From contig NC_087066.1 of NCBI RefSeq assembly GCF_963678635.1, positions 11,640,517-11,704,516 of the forward strand: 64,000 bases of DNA, in the 5' to 3' direction. Position numbers and translations under genes: made by a program. Below the pieces are notes generated by a model. The model searched no databases. It saw only the letters and a list, made by a program, of their open reading frames with translations, and was not told the DNA's origin. This document shows, piece by piece, positions 23,260 to 36,188 of this stretch. Each line of letters begins with the position of its first letter. The stretch's first letter is position 1. The DNA comes from Symsagittifera roscoffensis (lineage: Eukaryota > Xenacoelomorpha > Acoela > Convolutidae).

Positions 23260-24070
23260 CTTTTTTTTTCAGCTGTGGGATATGTAACGGGTTTCTGGAT
23301 TCTTGTCGCGTCTCCAATGAATTTTTGGTGCAGGGCATAACGTGATCGTAAACATAACAATCGTTGTTGTTGTTGTCAGCAATTTTGTAGAAGAAAAGGA
23401 GATCGTACATTTCTTGATATAATGAGAGACGTAAGAATCGAAAATTTTCAAGTATTTGCTTAAAAAGCGTAGCCGAGGATTTTAAAATCCATCTGGTAGC
23501 TTTCTTTTGTTCATCTCCAATTTCTTAGTTATCTTTTGTTTGGCTCCCACGCTTCAGATCCGTATGAAAAAATTGGTACAATGTAGCCATAGTATGCATC
23601 TAGTTTTGACGATATTCATGACAGTTTTGACAACTTTCGCTTGATTTGGAAAAGTGCTCCTATGTTTTTTGACACTCGCTGTTCACAGATGCCAGACCAG
23701 GTGAGGCTTTTCAATACTATGAGACCTAGATACTTCTTGGTATCAAGCTTTGAAAACTTTTTTCACCTAAATGAATCTTATGCGATGTACAATCTGATTT
23801 CAAGATCAAGTTATGACATTTTAATTGACTTAAAAGTTTGTTGTTATCACAGCACCACTTACTGAGATAATTCATGTCTGTTTGTAGATTCTTAGGTTTT
23901 TTTGATAACAACCTTTAGTCGTTCACATAGACAAAGCTACTGGATTTCAAGCCACTCGGTAGATCTTCTATGAAGAAAAGAAAAAGTAACGGTCCCAAAA
24001 TTGAACCTTGTGGATTTCTGATACAAACTCTCTGCTTGCAATTTTGCAGACTTGATGCCAACTTATCCAT
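23260..24070 (-). pseudogene. LINE-type reverse transcriptase fragment
   Basis: On the minus strand the RT motif NPQGSILGPLLF is readable near 24010. Next comes YVND at about 23915 in place of the catalytic YADD, then a stop, then LQTDMNYLSKWC (near 23880), the usual post-catalytic helix of LINE reverse transcriptases. Weaker thumb-like sequence continues to about 23260. The first catalytic Asp is replaced by Asn and several stops are present, so it is dead. No 5' half, endonuclease or poly-A tail is recognisable. It appears distinct from the adjoining fragment at 22653-23250. Confidence 0.75.
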
Positions 24071-24819
24071 GTTGATAGACAAAAGCAAACGTATCCATAA
24101 AGAGACATATGGACCTCCTCACACAATTATAAGTATTTAATGAGAGGTATGACCTACTATTTTGTTGTTCATTATTCCTTTGAAGTTATCAGCATATCCA
24201 TAGAAAAAAAACTATTTTTTGCTGGCACAAAACATTGACATCGACAGGGATCTTAAAAGGCCCCAATAAAGATCTTTGAGAAACTACCATCCAATATTTC
24301 GTCTTTTTGATTTGGGTAACATGTATTATTCACACTTTCTTTACGTTCTCAATAACTTTAGAAGAAAAGATTAGTTTGTCTCCGATGCGGTACAATATTA
24401 GTTTGGCTAAAGATTTTTGCATGCTGATCATAATTTGGAGGGTTGCGGATAATCATCATTCGCCAGGAAAGTGCATCACTAAGGAAATTAAAAATAAATA
24501 TTATAATGATTGTCCAGTGTCAAGTTGGAGTCCTACATACTTTTAACCGCAATACAAGGAAGTCAATTTTTTTTCGTTTGAGGGTGTTATGCAAGGAACA
24601 TCACCTGCATAGTTTTCAGAAGTGATCGATCATCACCAGGACTGGATTATAACGCTTATATTTCATGCCGAAATTCTTTTGGTCTATCTGAACCACTTCA
24701 TGTGGTACGAAACCCTACCAATACTTCCACAGTTTGGTCTAGTCACAACATTGTCCACAAAACACGTTAAGCTGGTCAAAGCGTGATCCATAAGTCGTTG
24801 AAGGTTGCTGTCACATTAA
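24071..24819. other. Intergenic stretch, no gene seen
   Basis: AT-rich sequence between the LINE fragment and the decayed Gypsy relic. The first bases continue the LINE homology weakly (a segment preceding NPQGS). The rest shows only short open frames without recognisable motifs. Confidence 0.45.
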
Positions 24820-24821
24820 AC

Positions 24822-25075
24822 CGGCAGACGTGCATTCTCTCCGACTAATATAAACCCAGCTCACACAAAATATAACCCAGCTCACAATTTCTTCTCCCAA
24901 TCCTGTTTTTGCTATGATACTTGTCAAAATGCAGAAGCAAGATTAAGGGTGGTGGCGAAATTTCTCCCAGTTTTGACAAGCTATAATTTATACGTGGTAT
25001 AGGATACGCATCCTATGTTGTGACAGCCTTGAGGTAAAAAAAAATGCAACAGAAGATCAGTTGTCCTCCGAGTAA
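24822..25075. repeat. Duplicated RT segment, copy a (copy b at 26266-26510)
   Basis: The stretch containing CTCTCCGACTAATATAAACC and ending in a poly-A run before GCAACAGAAG occurs again at 26266-26510 with about 85-90% identity by eye. Its last part corresponds to the RT region that encodes the first catalytic block in the 13-16 kb element. It is a duplication inside the relic, or two overlapping insertions. Confidence 0.8.
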
Positions 25076-28000
25076 GTTCCTACTAACTTAGAGTGCGGTA
25101 GCAAATGTAGGACAACCGGAGCGCTCCTGGACAGAATCTTGATCTCAGCTGCCTTTTTTACCGTTAGTTCGGGATAACCCGGCATGAATGTCGTCGTATA
25201 AAAACGAGAGTACCTTCTTTGTCTGTTCCAGGTTGTCTTGCTTTTCTTCCAACCGATCGGAATTGTTTTTCTTTTGCTGAGGCTGTCAGTGTTTTGTTAC
25301 TACTTACGCATCTTGTACTCGATTATCAAATGATAACCATCAAGTCGAGTTGTCCCATGACATTTTTTCTCTGGTCCGTTTAGTGCCTGTTGATCCAGAA
25401 AATTTCTCGCCTATTCACTCGACAAAAATGTTTGACAAACGTGACTACCACAAACACTTCTGCTTTTGGCGCACCATTTTTCCTTTCATTTTTGCTCATT
25501 ACTTTACTACTATAGAGCAGTTCATCCGTTCCACTCTTTTTCCAGATGCAAAAGTCCAGAAATGCCAACCAATGAGGCATCCGTGTCGAGGACATGCACT
25601 CCTTTTTTCCTTAAATATACCTAAGACTGGTGCCTCGCTCAAAATCTTCTCTATGACTTCAAAGGAAACTTTAGCCTTCTCGTTCGACTCGAACTTCTAC
25701 CCTTTGTTGCGCATCAACTGCCGCATCGGAAAAACTTAGTCTGCATATTCCTTCACAATTTTTCATGATTTTCGAACATGGAATAGAACAGATGATGGAA
25801 CTGTTCCTCAAAGGGTGGAAGCGATGCGCTCGACACCTCAGAAGTCAGAACCATGCAGAGTCGAGAAAGAATCAGCATTCTAAGCTGAGATGATAGTGAC
25901 CTCGAAGTTGACTGAAACTGTTCGACAAAAGTGAAAGTCACATGGTATTTCGCGTTTCCTAAAATGCTCATCAATTGAGTGTCTGTCCTGAGAGCCTTAA
26001 AAGTTAACACGGCTTCAACTGCATCAGGGTCCAGCGTCACACCACGTGTGACCACCAACCTCCACTTTCGCACTTCGAGGGTTTGCACTTCAAACCTGCC
26101 CCCTTCGTGCAATCAAAAATATCATCCTATCTATCATTATGGTCTGATGGGTGTCGCTTGTTGATGATAAGATGAGTGTTGACACCGCATTGTCCACATA
26201 TTACGTTACGCTTGTCAAAGCGTATTTCATAAGTCGTTGAAAGGTCGCTGTCACATTATACAGGCCAATTTGCAATCTCTCCGACTAATATAAACCCAGC
26301 TCACACAAAAATGAACCCAGCTCACAATGTCTTCTCCCAATCCTGTTTTTGCTGTGATACTTGCTAAAATGCAGAAACAGGGTTCAGGGTGGTAAGAATT
26401 CTCCCAGTTTTGACAGGCTATAATTTATATGTGGTATAAGATACGCATGCTATATTGTAACAGTATTGAGGTAAAAAAAAAAGCAACAGAAGCTCAGTCG
26501 TCCTCCTTTTTTCTTGACCATGCCGACTCCACAGGCCCATTGAGACATCGAGGTCTCTATCATGTCAGCTTGGAGTACCATTTCTTTCTCGGCTTTGCAT
26601 GGTTCTGACTTCTGAGGTGTCGAGCCCATCGCTCTCACCTTTGGGGAGCAGCTCCATTGTCTGTTCTTTTCCATGTTCGACAAAAATACATGTTTGCATT
26701 CCGATTTGAAACCCCATAAGCATCTCCTGTTTTTTTCTGAAAAACTCTTTTTCACAAGTTTTAGAATTTAGTATTATGGCGATGTAGTTTCTAGAAAATT
26801 TGGTCAGCTTGAGAAGTCATCCTCTGTCTCATATTTCCTGGAATACGTTTTATTTAAAGACACCAATGCAATAATTTTCAGCAAAATCAGTCTTTTTGGC
26901 AAGACTAGGACAGAATTTTACTTGTTGTTTATGTAGGTCAGAGGTTTTTTCACAGTCTGTCCTAATCTGCAAAGCCTAGCCGATTTTGCTTCCTTTTTGG
27001 ATCAAATCGGATTGTCCAGTGTGTTCAATAACTTTCCAATGTGTTCAGTGACGAAAAGTTACGAGCTAAGAATGATGAACTTCGACTGTTAGGGTTGGGT
27101 ACTAAGCAAATCTGCTTACTGCCAATTAACGCAAAAAAATTACCTCCTGAAATTCATGATGACTGTCTGTCTGTGCTGTATCTTACTTGCTTGTCTCCAA
27201 AAACCGGTACGCCACTTTTGTACGTTACTATCTTTTTTACAATTCGCTTTACATATTTTTTCTCTGGGTTCCTTATTCCTGTCAATCTACTGTAAAAGTC
27301 GACAGTTACATCAAAAATAAGGAAAAACTCATGTCATGTAATGACTTAATTGAAATTGTTGAAGCTTTCTACCAGTAAAAAAAATCCTCCAAAAATTATT
27401 TCTTCCCAATTTCCAGTCTTAACTTTGTGGTTATCAGATCATCCCTGGCGAAACCCATCCTTTCACGTGTCTTGATCACCATCACACTGACCACTGCTCC
27501 TGTTTCTAGGGGACCCGTAAATCCCTACCTCTTTAAGTCTATGTCTAGTAGTTGGGCAGCCACGTCTGCTTTGTAGCCTATATGCATTGCATTTTGCTCT
27601 ATCATGGCATCGTGGCCAATTTTTTGGACCTGCAGTTTTTCGTGACTCATATATACTTGTCCTGTTTGGTTTTTGTCAGTCTTGACATAGGTCTAGGTGT
27701 AGATGTTGATTCCTTCCACAATGAGCTTTACTTAATATGGTCCATATACCGCTGCATAACGCCCATTGAGTTTCATGGTATGCGTGCCAGCTTCAACCAA
27801 CAGAGTTCACTTGCCTCAGATAACCCACAAAAATGTCCATTTATAGCAATGTGAACTCTGCTGGTTCATTCAAGCTTCTGATCTCCTGGTGTCCATTCAA
27901 TTTCTACTGTATCTTAATAGCTTGAGGTATTATTCCAAACGTTTGACCGGGGATGACACTAAGCTTCAGGCTCAAACTGCTCGGTGCTTTGATGTCTTCT

Positions 28001-28317
28001 TACGATGATGCTTTGAAAGCATTGAGATTCTCCTCCATATTTTTATTGTACAAATCCAGCTTGACTTTCTTTCTGCCTGATTTACACTGTTGTCAACACT
28101 TTTTCAACCATTTCAGTTGATCTTTGGCCGCTGCTTTGTACTAGCTCCCGGAGTCTTTTGTCATGGCCTCAGGCTCAGTTCTTGTTGCTTGTTCTTTCAC
28201 TGCTTGCTATTGCTTTTTGTAAAGTGAGAAGGTCTGTCTGCGCTCAATCTTACTTGTTGGTCTCGAAAAAATAATATCCTATTTTGGTACGTCTGGACAG
28301 GCATCATTGCTTGGATG

Positions 28318-28415
28318 CCAGTCCAATTGATGTTGTTAGTGAGCGTGCTACATTCCTGTCTCAAACCACTCCATTCGATGTTGTTAGTGAGATTGCTGCA
28401 TTCCAGCACGTCTCG
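28318..28415. repeat. 46-bp repeat CCATTCGATGTTGTTAGTGAG, tandem plus one distant copy
   Basis: Two adjacent copies of a unit containing GATGTTGTTAGTGAG (about 28325 and 28378) encode tandem ECSTLTNNI-like words on the minus strand. A third copy lies near 29550. It sits in the gag-like part of the Gypsy relic. Confidence 0.75.
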
Positions 28416-29510
28416 TCAAGCCACTCCCCAACTACTGCCACTTCGACAAACGGGAAAAAACCAGTCAGTCTATACTCATTATTCCATCCTTCCACTTAAA
28501 GTTCTGACTGACACTGCCTTGCGAGGCGATACGAAAGAAGTTCAAAGAAGAAAATGAGATTGTCTTTTTATATATGTTTGCGTACTGGCGAATGCGAAAA
28601 ATTAATATGGAGTTCAAAGCAGAATTCTAAGTCTAGTCTGAAATAATATGATTAGAACTCCAATTATAGCTCCGACAGTTGGAGATGAAAATATTACACT
28701 GTGAGATTCGGAAGCTTTCAGAAAATGTCACTAGCTCTTAAGGTTTCTCCTTCTTTCTGGCTTCTGCCTCAATCGTCAAGCAATCCGAGCTGGCCTTGAC
28801 TAAGGACAAAAGTTCTTCATTACTTGAATGCCTGATGTCCACCAGTGCATCCTAAATTTGGTGATAATCAGATTTAAAAAGGTCTTCCAAGTTGCAGAAG
28901 ATGCACTTGCGGCCGAGTTTAGAAATTAAACCCCTCATAAGTTCTTCATGAACATTGTCTGATGCATCCACGTCCAACTGTCACAAATTGATTGCTTTCT
29001 TCTTTTGCTTGCATATTGGACATGCTATTACAGGATCATCTGTAGAACAGCAGTTTACTCAAGAGAGCGTCGTGTCCAAATCATCCGAGGGCTGATACCA
29101 GATGTTACCCTGATTTACACATCTATTGTTAAAATTGCAATAACTGTTTTTGTAATAAGCTGATCAACTAGTTGGTTTCAGAAGCAGGGGAATTACTTAG
29201 ACTGCAGCGTCAGTTCGTCCGGTGTTGAAGAATTGGTAGAAAGAGGCAATTAGTGGGTTGCTAGCATGGTTCTAAGCTCATCACTCTTCAGAATATCAAA
29301 AAACTTAGAAGCTACTGCCATGTAGATTTTACTGTTTAATTCGTCTGGCTGGCTTGGCGCTTTAACATCTCCAATTCATCTGCTAACTTATCAATTGACT
29401 CTTCTTTTCGTTGCTTCTGCTTCTCGAAGCGCATCATCGCTTGATGCCTCTGCAGTCTTGAACAAAAGCAGTTCAACATTAATTCCAAACTATTTGTCGC
29501 GCTGTGCCTC

Positions 29511-32500
29511 AGATATTCCTACTTGGCCATCACACAACTCAAACCAGTCCATTCGATGTTGTTAGTGAGCGTGCTGCATTCCTGTGTTTCTGTCAGGTCC
29601 TCTCAGTTGTTCCCTTTCTTCAGCTTCACGACTCATTTGCAACAGTGTTTTAATCATGTAGTCATCCGTTCTCGCCTTCATGCGTTTTGTCGTCCTGACG
29701 GTTCTGTTGCTTGGTTCGAAGCATTTGTTCTGCAAATTCTCGCGATACAAATGAACAACTCTTTAGTTCAATCATCCTGATTGAACACTGTTGCTCTTGT
29801 TCAACTAATCCATAATGCTCGTCAAGAAGGCCTCATCCATTGATTTCTATCAAAAACCAAGGGCGTTATGAGAGGTGGCGTCAATCTATTTGTGACAGGT
29901 AGGTTTAGACTGGTCGAAACTCTTAGGCCATCATTCTGTCTTGAAGGTGTTTGGTATTCCGCTTCAACCTTTCCAAGTGTCTTTCATGGCCAGAAGCTGC
30001 CGTTGCTAAGAGATCACTTGAATCCTGCATTCCACTTGAAGTCCTACTGAACGTTCTGACCGTCCCAATTGGCCTGAGGTGCCACTTTCTGCTGTCAAAG
30101 TTATTTCTTCGACAGGGGTTAAACTGTCAAAGCTTAGTTAAAATTGATAATCCTGATCATCTTCGTCATCATTAGCCCCTGCTCCCATCGCAAATGGGAA
30201 GAATTTTCCCAGAGCGTTCGTTTGCCTCTCCGAGAAAGAAGGAGGAAAAGCCGCATTTTCGGCGCTCCTTGCATCATCGTGAAATCTATGGGTGAACTCT
30301 CAATCTTTCCGATGTCTTTTCCCGATCTAGTGTCCCACTTGAAATAGCAAATTCTTGTTACTGTTAAACAGAAATTGGTTTGCACATCAGTCTTCTCGTT
30401 TTGGTTTATTCAGTCCTTTGTCCTTCAGTAATTTCATCATTGACTGGACTCCGGTGCACATCTACTTCCAGCGTTGTTGGGTTTTCCTTGTCTTCGAAGA
30501 CTTTTGATTTCTGTTTTCAATCATTTCCTTCTCAACTTATCTGCCTCGGGGTTGCCCTAGTAAAACTAAAAACTTATTTCGAATAACAATAAAAAAATGT
30601 TAATTGTCTGTTTCGGATTGTATTTGAAAAAATACTGCGAATCTCCACATCTCCAAGTGATTTTGACTTAAGTTAATATATATATTTTTTTGTTTATGGA
30701 CAATTCACATATGCAGTCACTAGTTTTTTGTTGTTATTGATTTTTGTATTTGACCTAAGCTCCTAATAACTTCTAGTAAATTTATTTGACCGCTCTGTTT
30801 ACGCGTTTCCGGTGCGACGATCCACTTTGCATACGGTGAACTGTCTTTCTTCACCCTTCCGGATCCCCATTTGCTTTTATGGGCAGTGACGGGTCTGTTT
30901 TCCGATTCTTCCGCTTCGACGTTTCCGTTCATCGACGATGAAAGGTCTTTTATTGTGACCAAATGGCTTTTCGATTTTCGATCCTTCCAAATAGGACCCT
31001 TCCGTATGGTGAAACGGAGACCTTCGGATTGATATTTTTGATGGAAATGATTGATATGATGGGTTGATGAAAACGAGAACCTTCCGAATTGGGACCCCTT
31101 GGGATTAGTGAGATTAAAACCCTACTGTGTTGTTGAAAATGCAACACTTCCGGGTTGGCATCTTTCCAGCTTGGTGGAAATTCTGAGAGAAAATTCAAAT
31201 AGTTACAGACTTTTCTTGATATGAGAAGTATCGATAAATTTAATGATTCCTCGCCAAACTGGAAAGCAAAATCAGAAGGCCGTTTTTGCCGAAACTGACT
31301 GGCGCGTCAAACTGCTTCACAACGTTGCCTTTAGAAGAGTTTGGTACTTGCGTAAATCAGCGTTTGGAAAGGTATTGTGCTTGCGATATAACTGAAAGAT
31401 GTCCCTTCTCACTGTGTTTGTGGAAAAAACTTCTCGGTTGCACGTTGTTTGCCTTGTCCTACTGGAGGCTTATCAAATATTCGGAATCATGAAGTGAGAG
31501 ACATAACGGCAGATTGGTAGTTTAATGGAATTGAAACTACCAGTTTGCGATAAATTTAAAGAAACTTCCTTCTAAGTTGACGTTGACATATTTCTTCTCA
31601 GCTCGAAAATTAGGAGGCACTGGGGATGAAATTGTGTGGACTTGAAGTTTCGGGGGAGGCGGACTCGGAAAAAGTAAACCATTGACGAGGTTTACAAAGA
31701 AACCTGGTGGTGTTTTTGTTGAAGAGTTGGGAAAAAGCCTGATAACATTTAAAACATGCATATCAAAACTATGTCAGTGTCTTAAAACGTATCTATTCAA
31801 AAAGCGAACAACAATACAGAATTCAGTAGAGCTTTAAAATCAAATTTTACATCAACGTTTTTAAACATTAGGAAAATTGATATCAGTCCTATTCTGAAAC
31901 CTGAACAACATTTGACAGGGCGCCATTCTGACCAATTGTATGGGTTACTGCAGATTTCTCCTTTCTGCAAGTTTAAATGAATGGCAACTCAAAAGTGTCT
32001 AAATATATAGAGACTGACACACAAACACGCAGCGAGATTATAGATAACACTGATGTTAATTCGGTTTAAAAAATATCTCGCTGGCGGTGAAATGCACAAA
32101 TATTCCACTCAAACAAGCGAATGACATCGCCAGTGGAAAACCTTATCGGCAGAAATCTACCAAAAATGTAGAAAAATTAACTAAAATTTAGCAATAGCTA
32201 GTCTGGACATGAGTCTGGGACCTCGACCTGGGCAGTATAACGGAGCAGGGGCGGATCTAGGTTTTTCTCGAGGGGGGGGGGAGGATTTTCCAAAATGTTT
32301 CGAAAATTTTGTCGACCTTTTTTATAGGTCGACCATATTGATTTTGCGAGCTCTCTCAAAGCACTACAATGACCCAGATTTTGGCCAAAATCACATGAAT
32401 CCCAAGCGAATCAATGTAGTCTTAAATAATTAAGTCAAATCTGGGAAAACCCTCGTTTTGGCGGTTTCCTTTTTGGGTTTATCTCAAGTTTCAATTCGAC

Positions 32501-33450
32501 GGTAATGTATTAATTTTGTACTGCCGATGCGCATTTTGGTGACTGTGAGTTCGACAACTGCAAAAAATCTACGCAATAAGAGATTTTTTGAAAATTGAAA
32601 AGTACGTATCTGATGTATCTTGTACAGGATTTTCTCGATGGGGGTGGGCGGGTTCTTCAAAAACATTTCAAAAATTTTGTCGACACTTTTCTTAGCTCGA
32701 ACGAATTAATTTTCCGAGCTCTCCCAAACCCCAGACTGTTGCCCTTCAATGACCTGAGTATCTGACAGCTCCTAGCATTTTTTATTGTAGCCTAGGACAG
32801 TCTAGAAACCCTGGCATCAATTCAATTCAGACAAGGCAAAATGCAATGTGGCATCATTTGAAATTTTCTGTGGGATCGATTCTGTGGAAACTAAAGGAAT
32901 GATTGCACTGATTGAGCGACTGAAGCATCTTTTAGATCAGTCAACATGAAGTATCACATTCTTTGCAAAATACGTTTGGAGTTTTTTAACTTCCCATTAA
33001 GTAAATTGTGCTTATACATATCAAAAATTGTTTAACAAAGTCGTCAAGTCTTAAGTCAGAATTTTTTTTCAGTCTTCAATCTTCGAAGTTCGATAATTTA
33101 CTTTTATTCGACGCTTTATTATTAAATAATCTTTTCGCTTCCAATTCAAGGTTTTTTATGCTTATTGTTTTTTCAATAGCTTTTATCGGTTTCAAAAATA
33201 TCACCTGCATGAAATCCTACAGTCGATTTGATTACTTCACATTTACAGTGAAAACAATCATAAACAATTGGGGTATTTTTAAATTTAACTGAACGTTTAA
33301 AGACACAATTTTATCAAATTCTTTTGTTAAAATTGTTGTTCTATTGAAAACTCTTACAATCAATTATTAACAATTTCTTTTGCAAAAAAAAGTTATTGGT
33401 CTCTTGAAAACTCCCATAATGTAAAAAGGTTGAAATTGTGTAAATTTTTA
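29511..33450. other. Intergenic region, no gene seen; hAT-like ends at 32246 and ~32640
   Basis: Only short open frames occur and none carries a family motif I recognise. Between about 30800 and 31190 a CCTTCCGNATNGG-like word recurs roughly every 70-90 bp. At 32246 the sequence CAGGGGCGGATCTAGG followed by a G-run looks like the terminus of a hAT-type DNA transposon. A diverged second copy of the same ~110 bp (TTTTCTCGATGGGGG onward) lies at about 32630-32740. No matching opposite end was found. Confidence 0.5.
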
Positions 33451-34521
33451 ACTTCTAACTCAAACAAGACTGGTTTTATCAGGGCGAAGCCCTGAATGTT
33501 CCGACTGCTTTTTGAGGTCTATGGAGCAGTAACAACATGAAAAAATTAAATGCAAAAAAATAGAACGAATTTTTTTAAGTTTGATATTTTTCGTGAAAAT
33601 CATCCCCCCACACGCCATATAAAGTACAAAATAGATAGATTGTTTAAACACCCATTTCTTTACAAAAAATAATCACTGAAATTTTTTTTTCAAATTTACG
33701 CTCAGGACAACAATATCTTTTGTATGATATAATACAATTGGGTCAAAAATGGCTAATTAAAAAGTCGAAATTTGTCTGAAGAAAAAAAACCACCCCGAGT
33801 ACAAATATTCCATTACTTTCGTTACGAAAGTCGGAACAAAAAGCTAGATTAGGAAAAAACAAACTAGATGTTCACAGGATATCAAAGAATTGAAAATGAT
33901 TAACACGTCATCTAAACAAGAGCACTTTTAAAGAATCGAACAAAAATGCACATATATCAGGGCAAAGTCCTGAAGGTATTGACTGAATTCTGAGGCGACC
34001 TTTAACGAAGTTTGATAAAGCAATGGACCAAATACGCGAAAAATTTTTTTTTTCAAGTTCTTCCCTCAAACGCTAATGTAAATGACAAACGGATGTACTT
34101 TGCTTCTTGTGTCTTTTTAATACGACCAAATGATTGCCTCATTTCTATTTGAAACGCATTATTCTGCCCTTTATAAGTGTTACAATAATGTAAATTATCA
34201 AAAAATGGTCAAAATAGCCAAACACTTATATCCTTATAAAAAATTATCACAGCTAAAAGATTCTTTCGAATATTACCTCAAGGCAAACTTTTTTTTCAGA
34301 TTACATAAGACAATTTGGTCAAAAATGCGTTTTTATTAATTCAAAGTTGAAAGAAAAAAATAAAAAAGCCACGCAGAAATTTTCCGCGCTTTTTTTGAAA
34401 TGGTCTTATTTTTGAAACAAAAAAAACGTCATATAAAAAAACCTTCAAAAAAATCCTTCATTTTCAACCTGAAATTGCATCACCCTGATAAGACCAATCT
34501 TGTCTGTTTCGGTTAGAAGTC
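33451..34521. mobile_element. ~1.07 kb non-autonomous DNA transposon with ~40-bp inverted termini
   Basis: The left end (from about 33451) reads ACTTCTAAC...ACAAGACTGGTTTTATCAGGG. The reverse complement of the right end (to about 34521) reads ACTTCTAACC...ACAAGATTGGTCTTATCAGGG. These are long imperfect terminal inverted repeats. The interior has no transposase. The segment near 33470-33850 recurs in reverse orientation at about 58120-58650, including the TCGTAACGAAA core and the terminal CCCTGATA. It is therefore a dispersed family. The superfamily is not determined. Confidence 0.75.
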
Positions 34522-35027
34522 AACATGATTAGTTCATTTCTTTATCGACCGAGCAGCAGACCATTTTTTGAGTCGCGCAGAGTCGCAACATATGTTTTTT
34601 GGTCACACTCTGTTAAACTTTGACGTAACCACTACACACAGAAAAATCGATCTAGCCGTATAATTGATTGAAAATTTTATAACGCTTTAACAATTCTATG
34701 ACAGGTTTTCTATAAATATAAGCAACGCTAGGACTTTGCCTTTTGAGAAAAAAAGATTCGAACAACATGTTCATTCATTTGATCCAATGTTACTAGAAAA
34801 GTCAAAAATTTAGAAAAAACGAGAACAAAATTAAGTCCAGAACTGTTTTTTAATTTAAAGTAGGGAGTAACTACTGTGCAGAGAGAATTCGTATGATCGA
34901 CATGATTAAACCCTTAATCTCAGATTTAGTATTTTTGAAAAAGAAATTTAAAAAAAAACTTTCCAAAAAATGGTCAGAACTGATAACAAATCAATTTCTG
35001 CGAAATCAAAAAAATTGTACCTAGAAA

Positions 35028-35272
35028 CATTGTGGCGTAGCTGCTTGAGCATGAACAGTTACCACAACATGTTACTTCGATTGAACCTCTATTCTCAGAT
35101 TTGATAGAATATTTTTTGAGTCGCGCAGAGTCGCACCATAGATAGAATATTTTTTGAGTCGCCAGAGTCGCACCATTGTGGCGTAGCTGCTTGAGCATGA
35201 ACAGTTACCACAACACGTTACTTCGATTGAACCTCTATTCTCAGATTTGATAGAATATTTTTCAAAAAACAC
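35028..35272. repeat. 146-bp tandem duplication
   Basis: The sequence beginning CATTGTGGCGTAGCTGCTTG at 35028 is repeated from 35174 with one or two changes, through CTCAGATTTGATAGAATATTTT. The GAGTCGC...GAGTCGCACCAT motif lies between the copies. Confidence 0.88.
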
Positions 35273-35980
35273 AAAAAGTTTTCAAGTTGAAATTAAAGAA
35301 TTTTTTTTCAGTATGTTGTTCTACTGCAATTAAGGAGACATCATTTATGCATGGATTTATCCATCAAACATTTCCGCTGATTAAGCCCTTAACCTGATTA
35401 ATGGTAGACAAACTTTTATTAAATTTTAAAAATTTCAAAAAAAGGTCATAAATAAATACATTCGTTTTTTTTCTGAAGGCTAGTTTGTTTTGTACAACAA
35501 ACAGGGCGTGTCAGTTTATGCGTTGGAGAGAGCTTCAGCCGGGTAATCGCTTGAAATGTTAATCTCAGAATTCGACTTCACCTTAAAATTTTTCTTTTTT
35601 TCTTTTAGAGTTAAGGTTTATCAGGAAAATTCTACAATCAGGTTCCTCGATTAAAAAATACGTTCAAACTTTCTCGACCTAGGAATTTACAGGAAAGTTT
35701 TCGAGAAAAAAAAACTGGGTCACATCTACACCCTCATTGTTATTTGAAAATGCAGTAGCAAGTGATTATACGTAAGAAAAAAATGGGCGAATATGCATGC
35801 ACACATGTTAGTCGCCGGTCTTGCCATTAGTGCCACTGTTTTGAAAGTCGGGACAGTAGTTTTTGAAAAGAAAAAAAATTTCGAAAAATGAAAAAAATCC
35901 ATACTGTTTTATGATAAAATTTTTATCAAACAGGGTAAAAAGTACGAAGTACAAGCATGTACTGTCTCGATAGACAACAT

Positions 35981-36188
35981 GGCTCTTTTTCCTCCCCCCA
36001 CCTCGCACCAGAATCAAATTTATGGCGTCATGAGTGATTGGCTCTTTTTCGTCCCCTCCACCTCACTTAACATCAAATATACCTGTTATAACCTAATCAA
36101 CCCGCATGCAAATTTTTGTAATAATCGGACTTGTTGAGCAGAAAAATCATTTGTAAAACTTTGCATGTGGGGGAAATGAAAAAGAGCC
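35981..36188. mobile_element. GGCTCTTTTTC MITE: truncated copy plus full copy
   Basis: A full ~149-bp copy (36040-36188) has inverted ends, GGCTCTTTTTCGTCCCCTCC at the left and GTGGGGGAAATGAAAAAGAGCC at the right. A truncated copy with the same left end precedes it at 35981-36039. Related copies are at 36952-37184 and in a CBS intron at 61641-61835. There is no coding capacity. Confidence 0.75.

Larger units (their letters stand above)
24820..29510 (-). mobile_element. Heavily decayed Gypsy relic related to the 11-18 kb element
   Basis: Scattered minus-strand segments match the better preserved element in collinear order. They are the end of RNase H (near 25290), a GAPKAEVFVVVTFV segment (about 25480), DPDAVEAVLT with LMSILG (about 26000), the RT N-terminal part with SQWACGVGMVKKK (about 26540), a protease-like part (about 27470), the nucleocapsid region (about 28890) and capsid with the CGCATCATCGCTTGATG stretch (about 29430). 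Stops and frameshifts are everywhere. It also carries internal duplications (24822-25075 repeated at 26266-26510). It is an older insertion of the same family. Confidence 0.75.

Noticed and set aside
22653-24070. One R2-like element with RT, zinc motif and endonuclease in order
   Set aside because: The LINE thumb-like sequence and the zinc segment overlap in different frames near 23250, and the RT looks LINE/jockey-like; two separate fragments are more likely.
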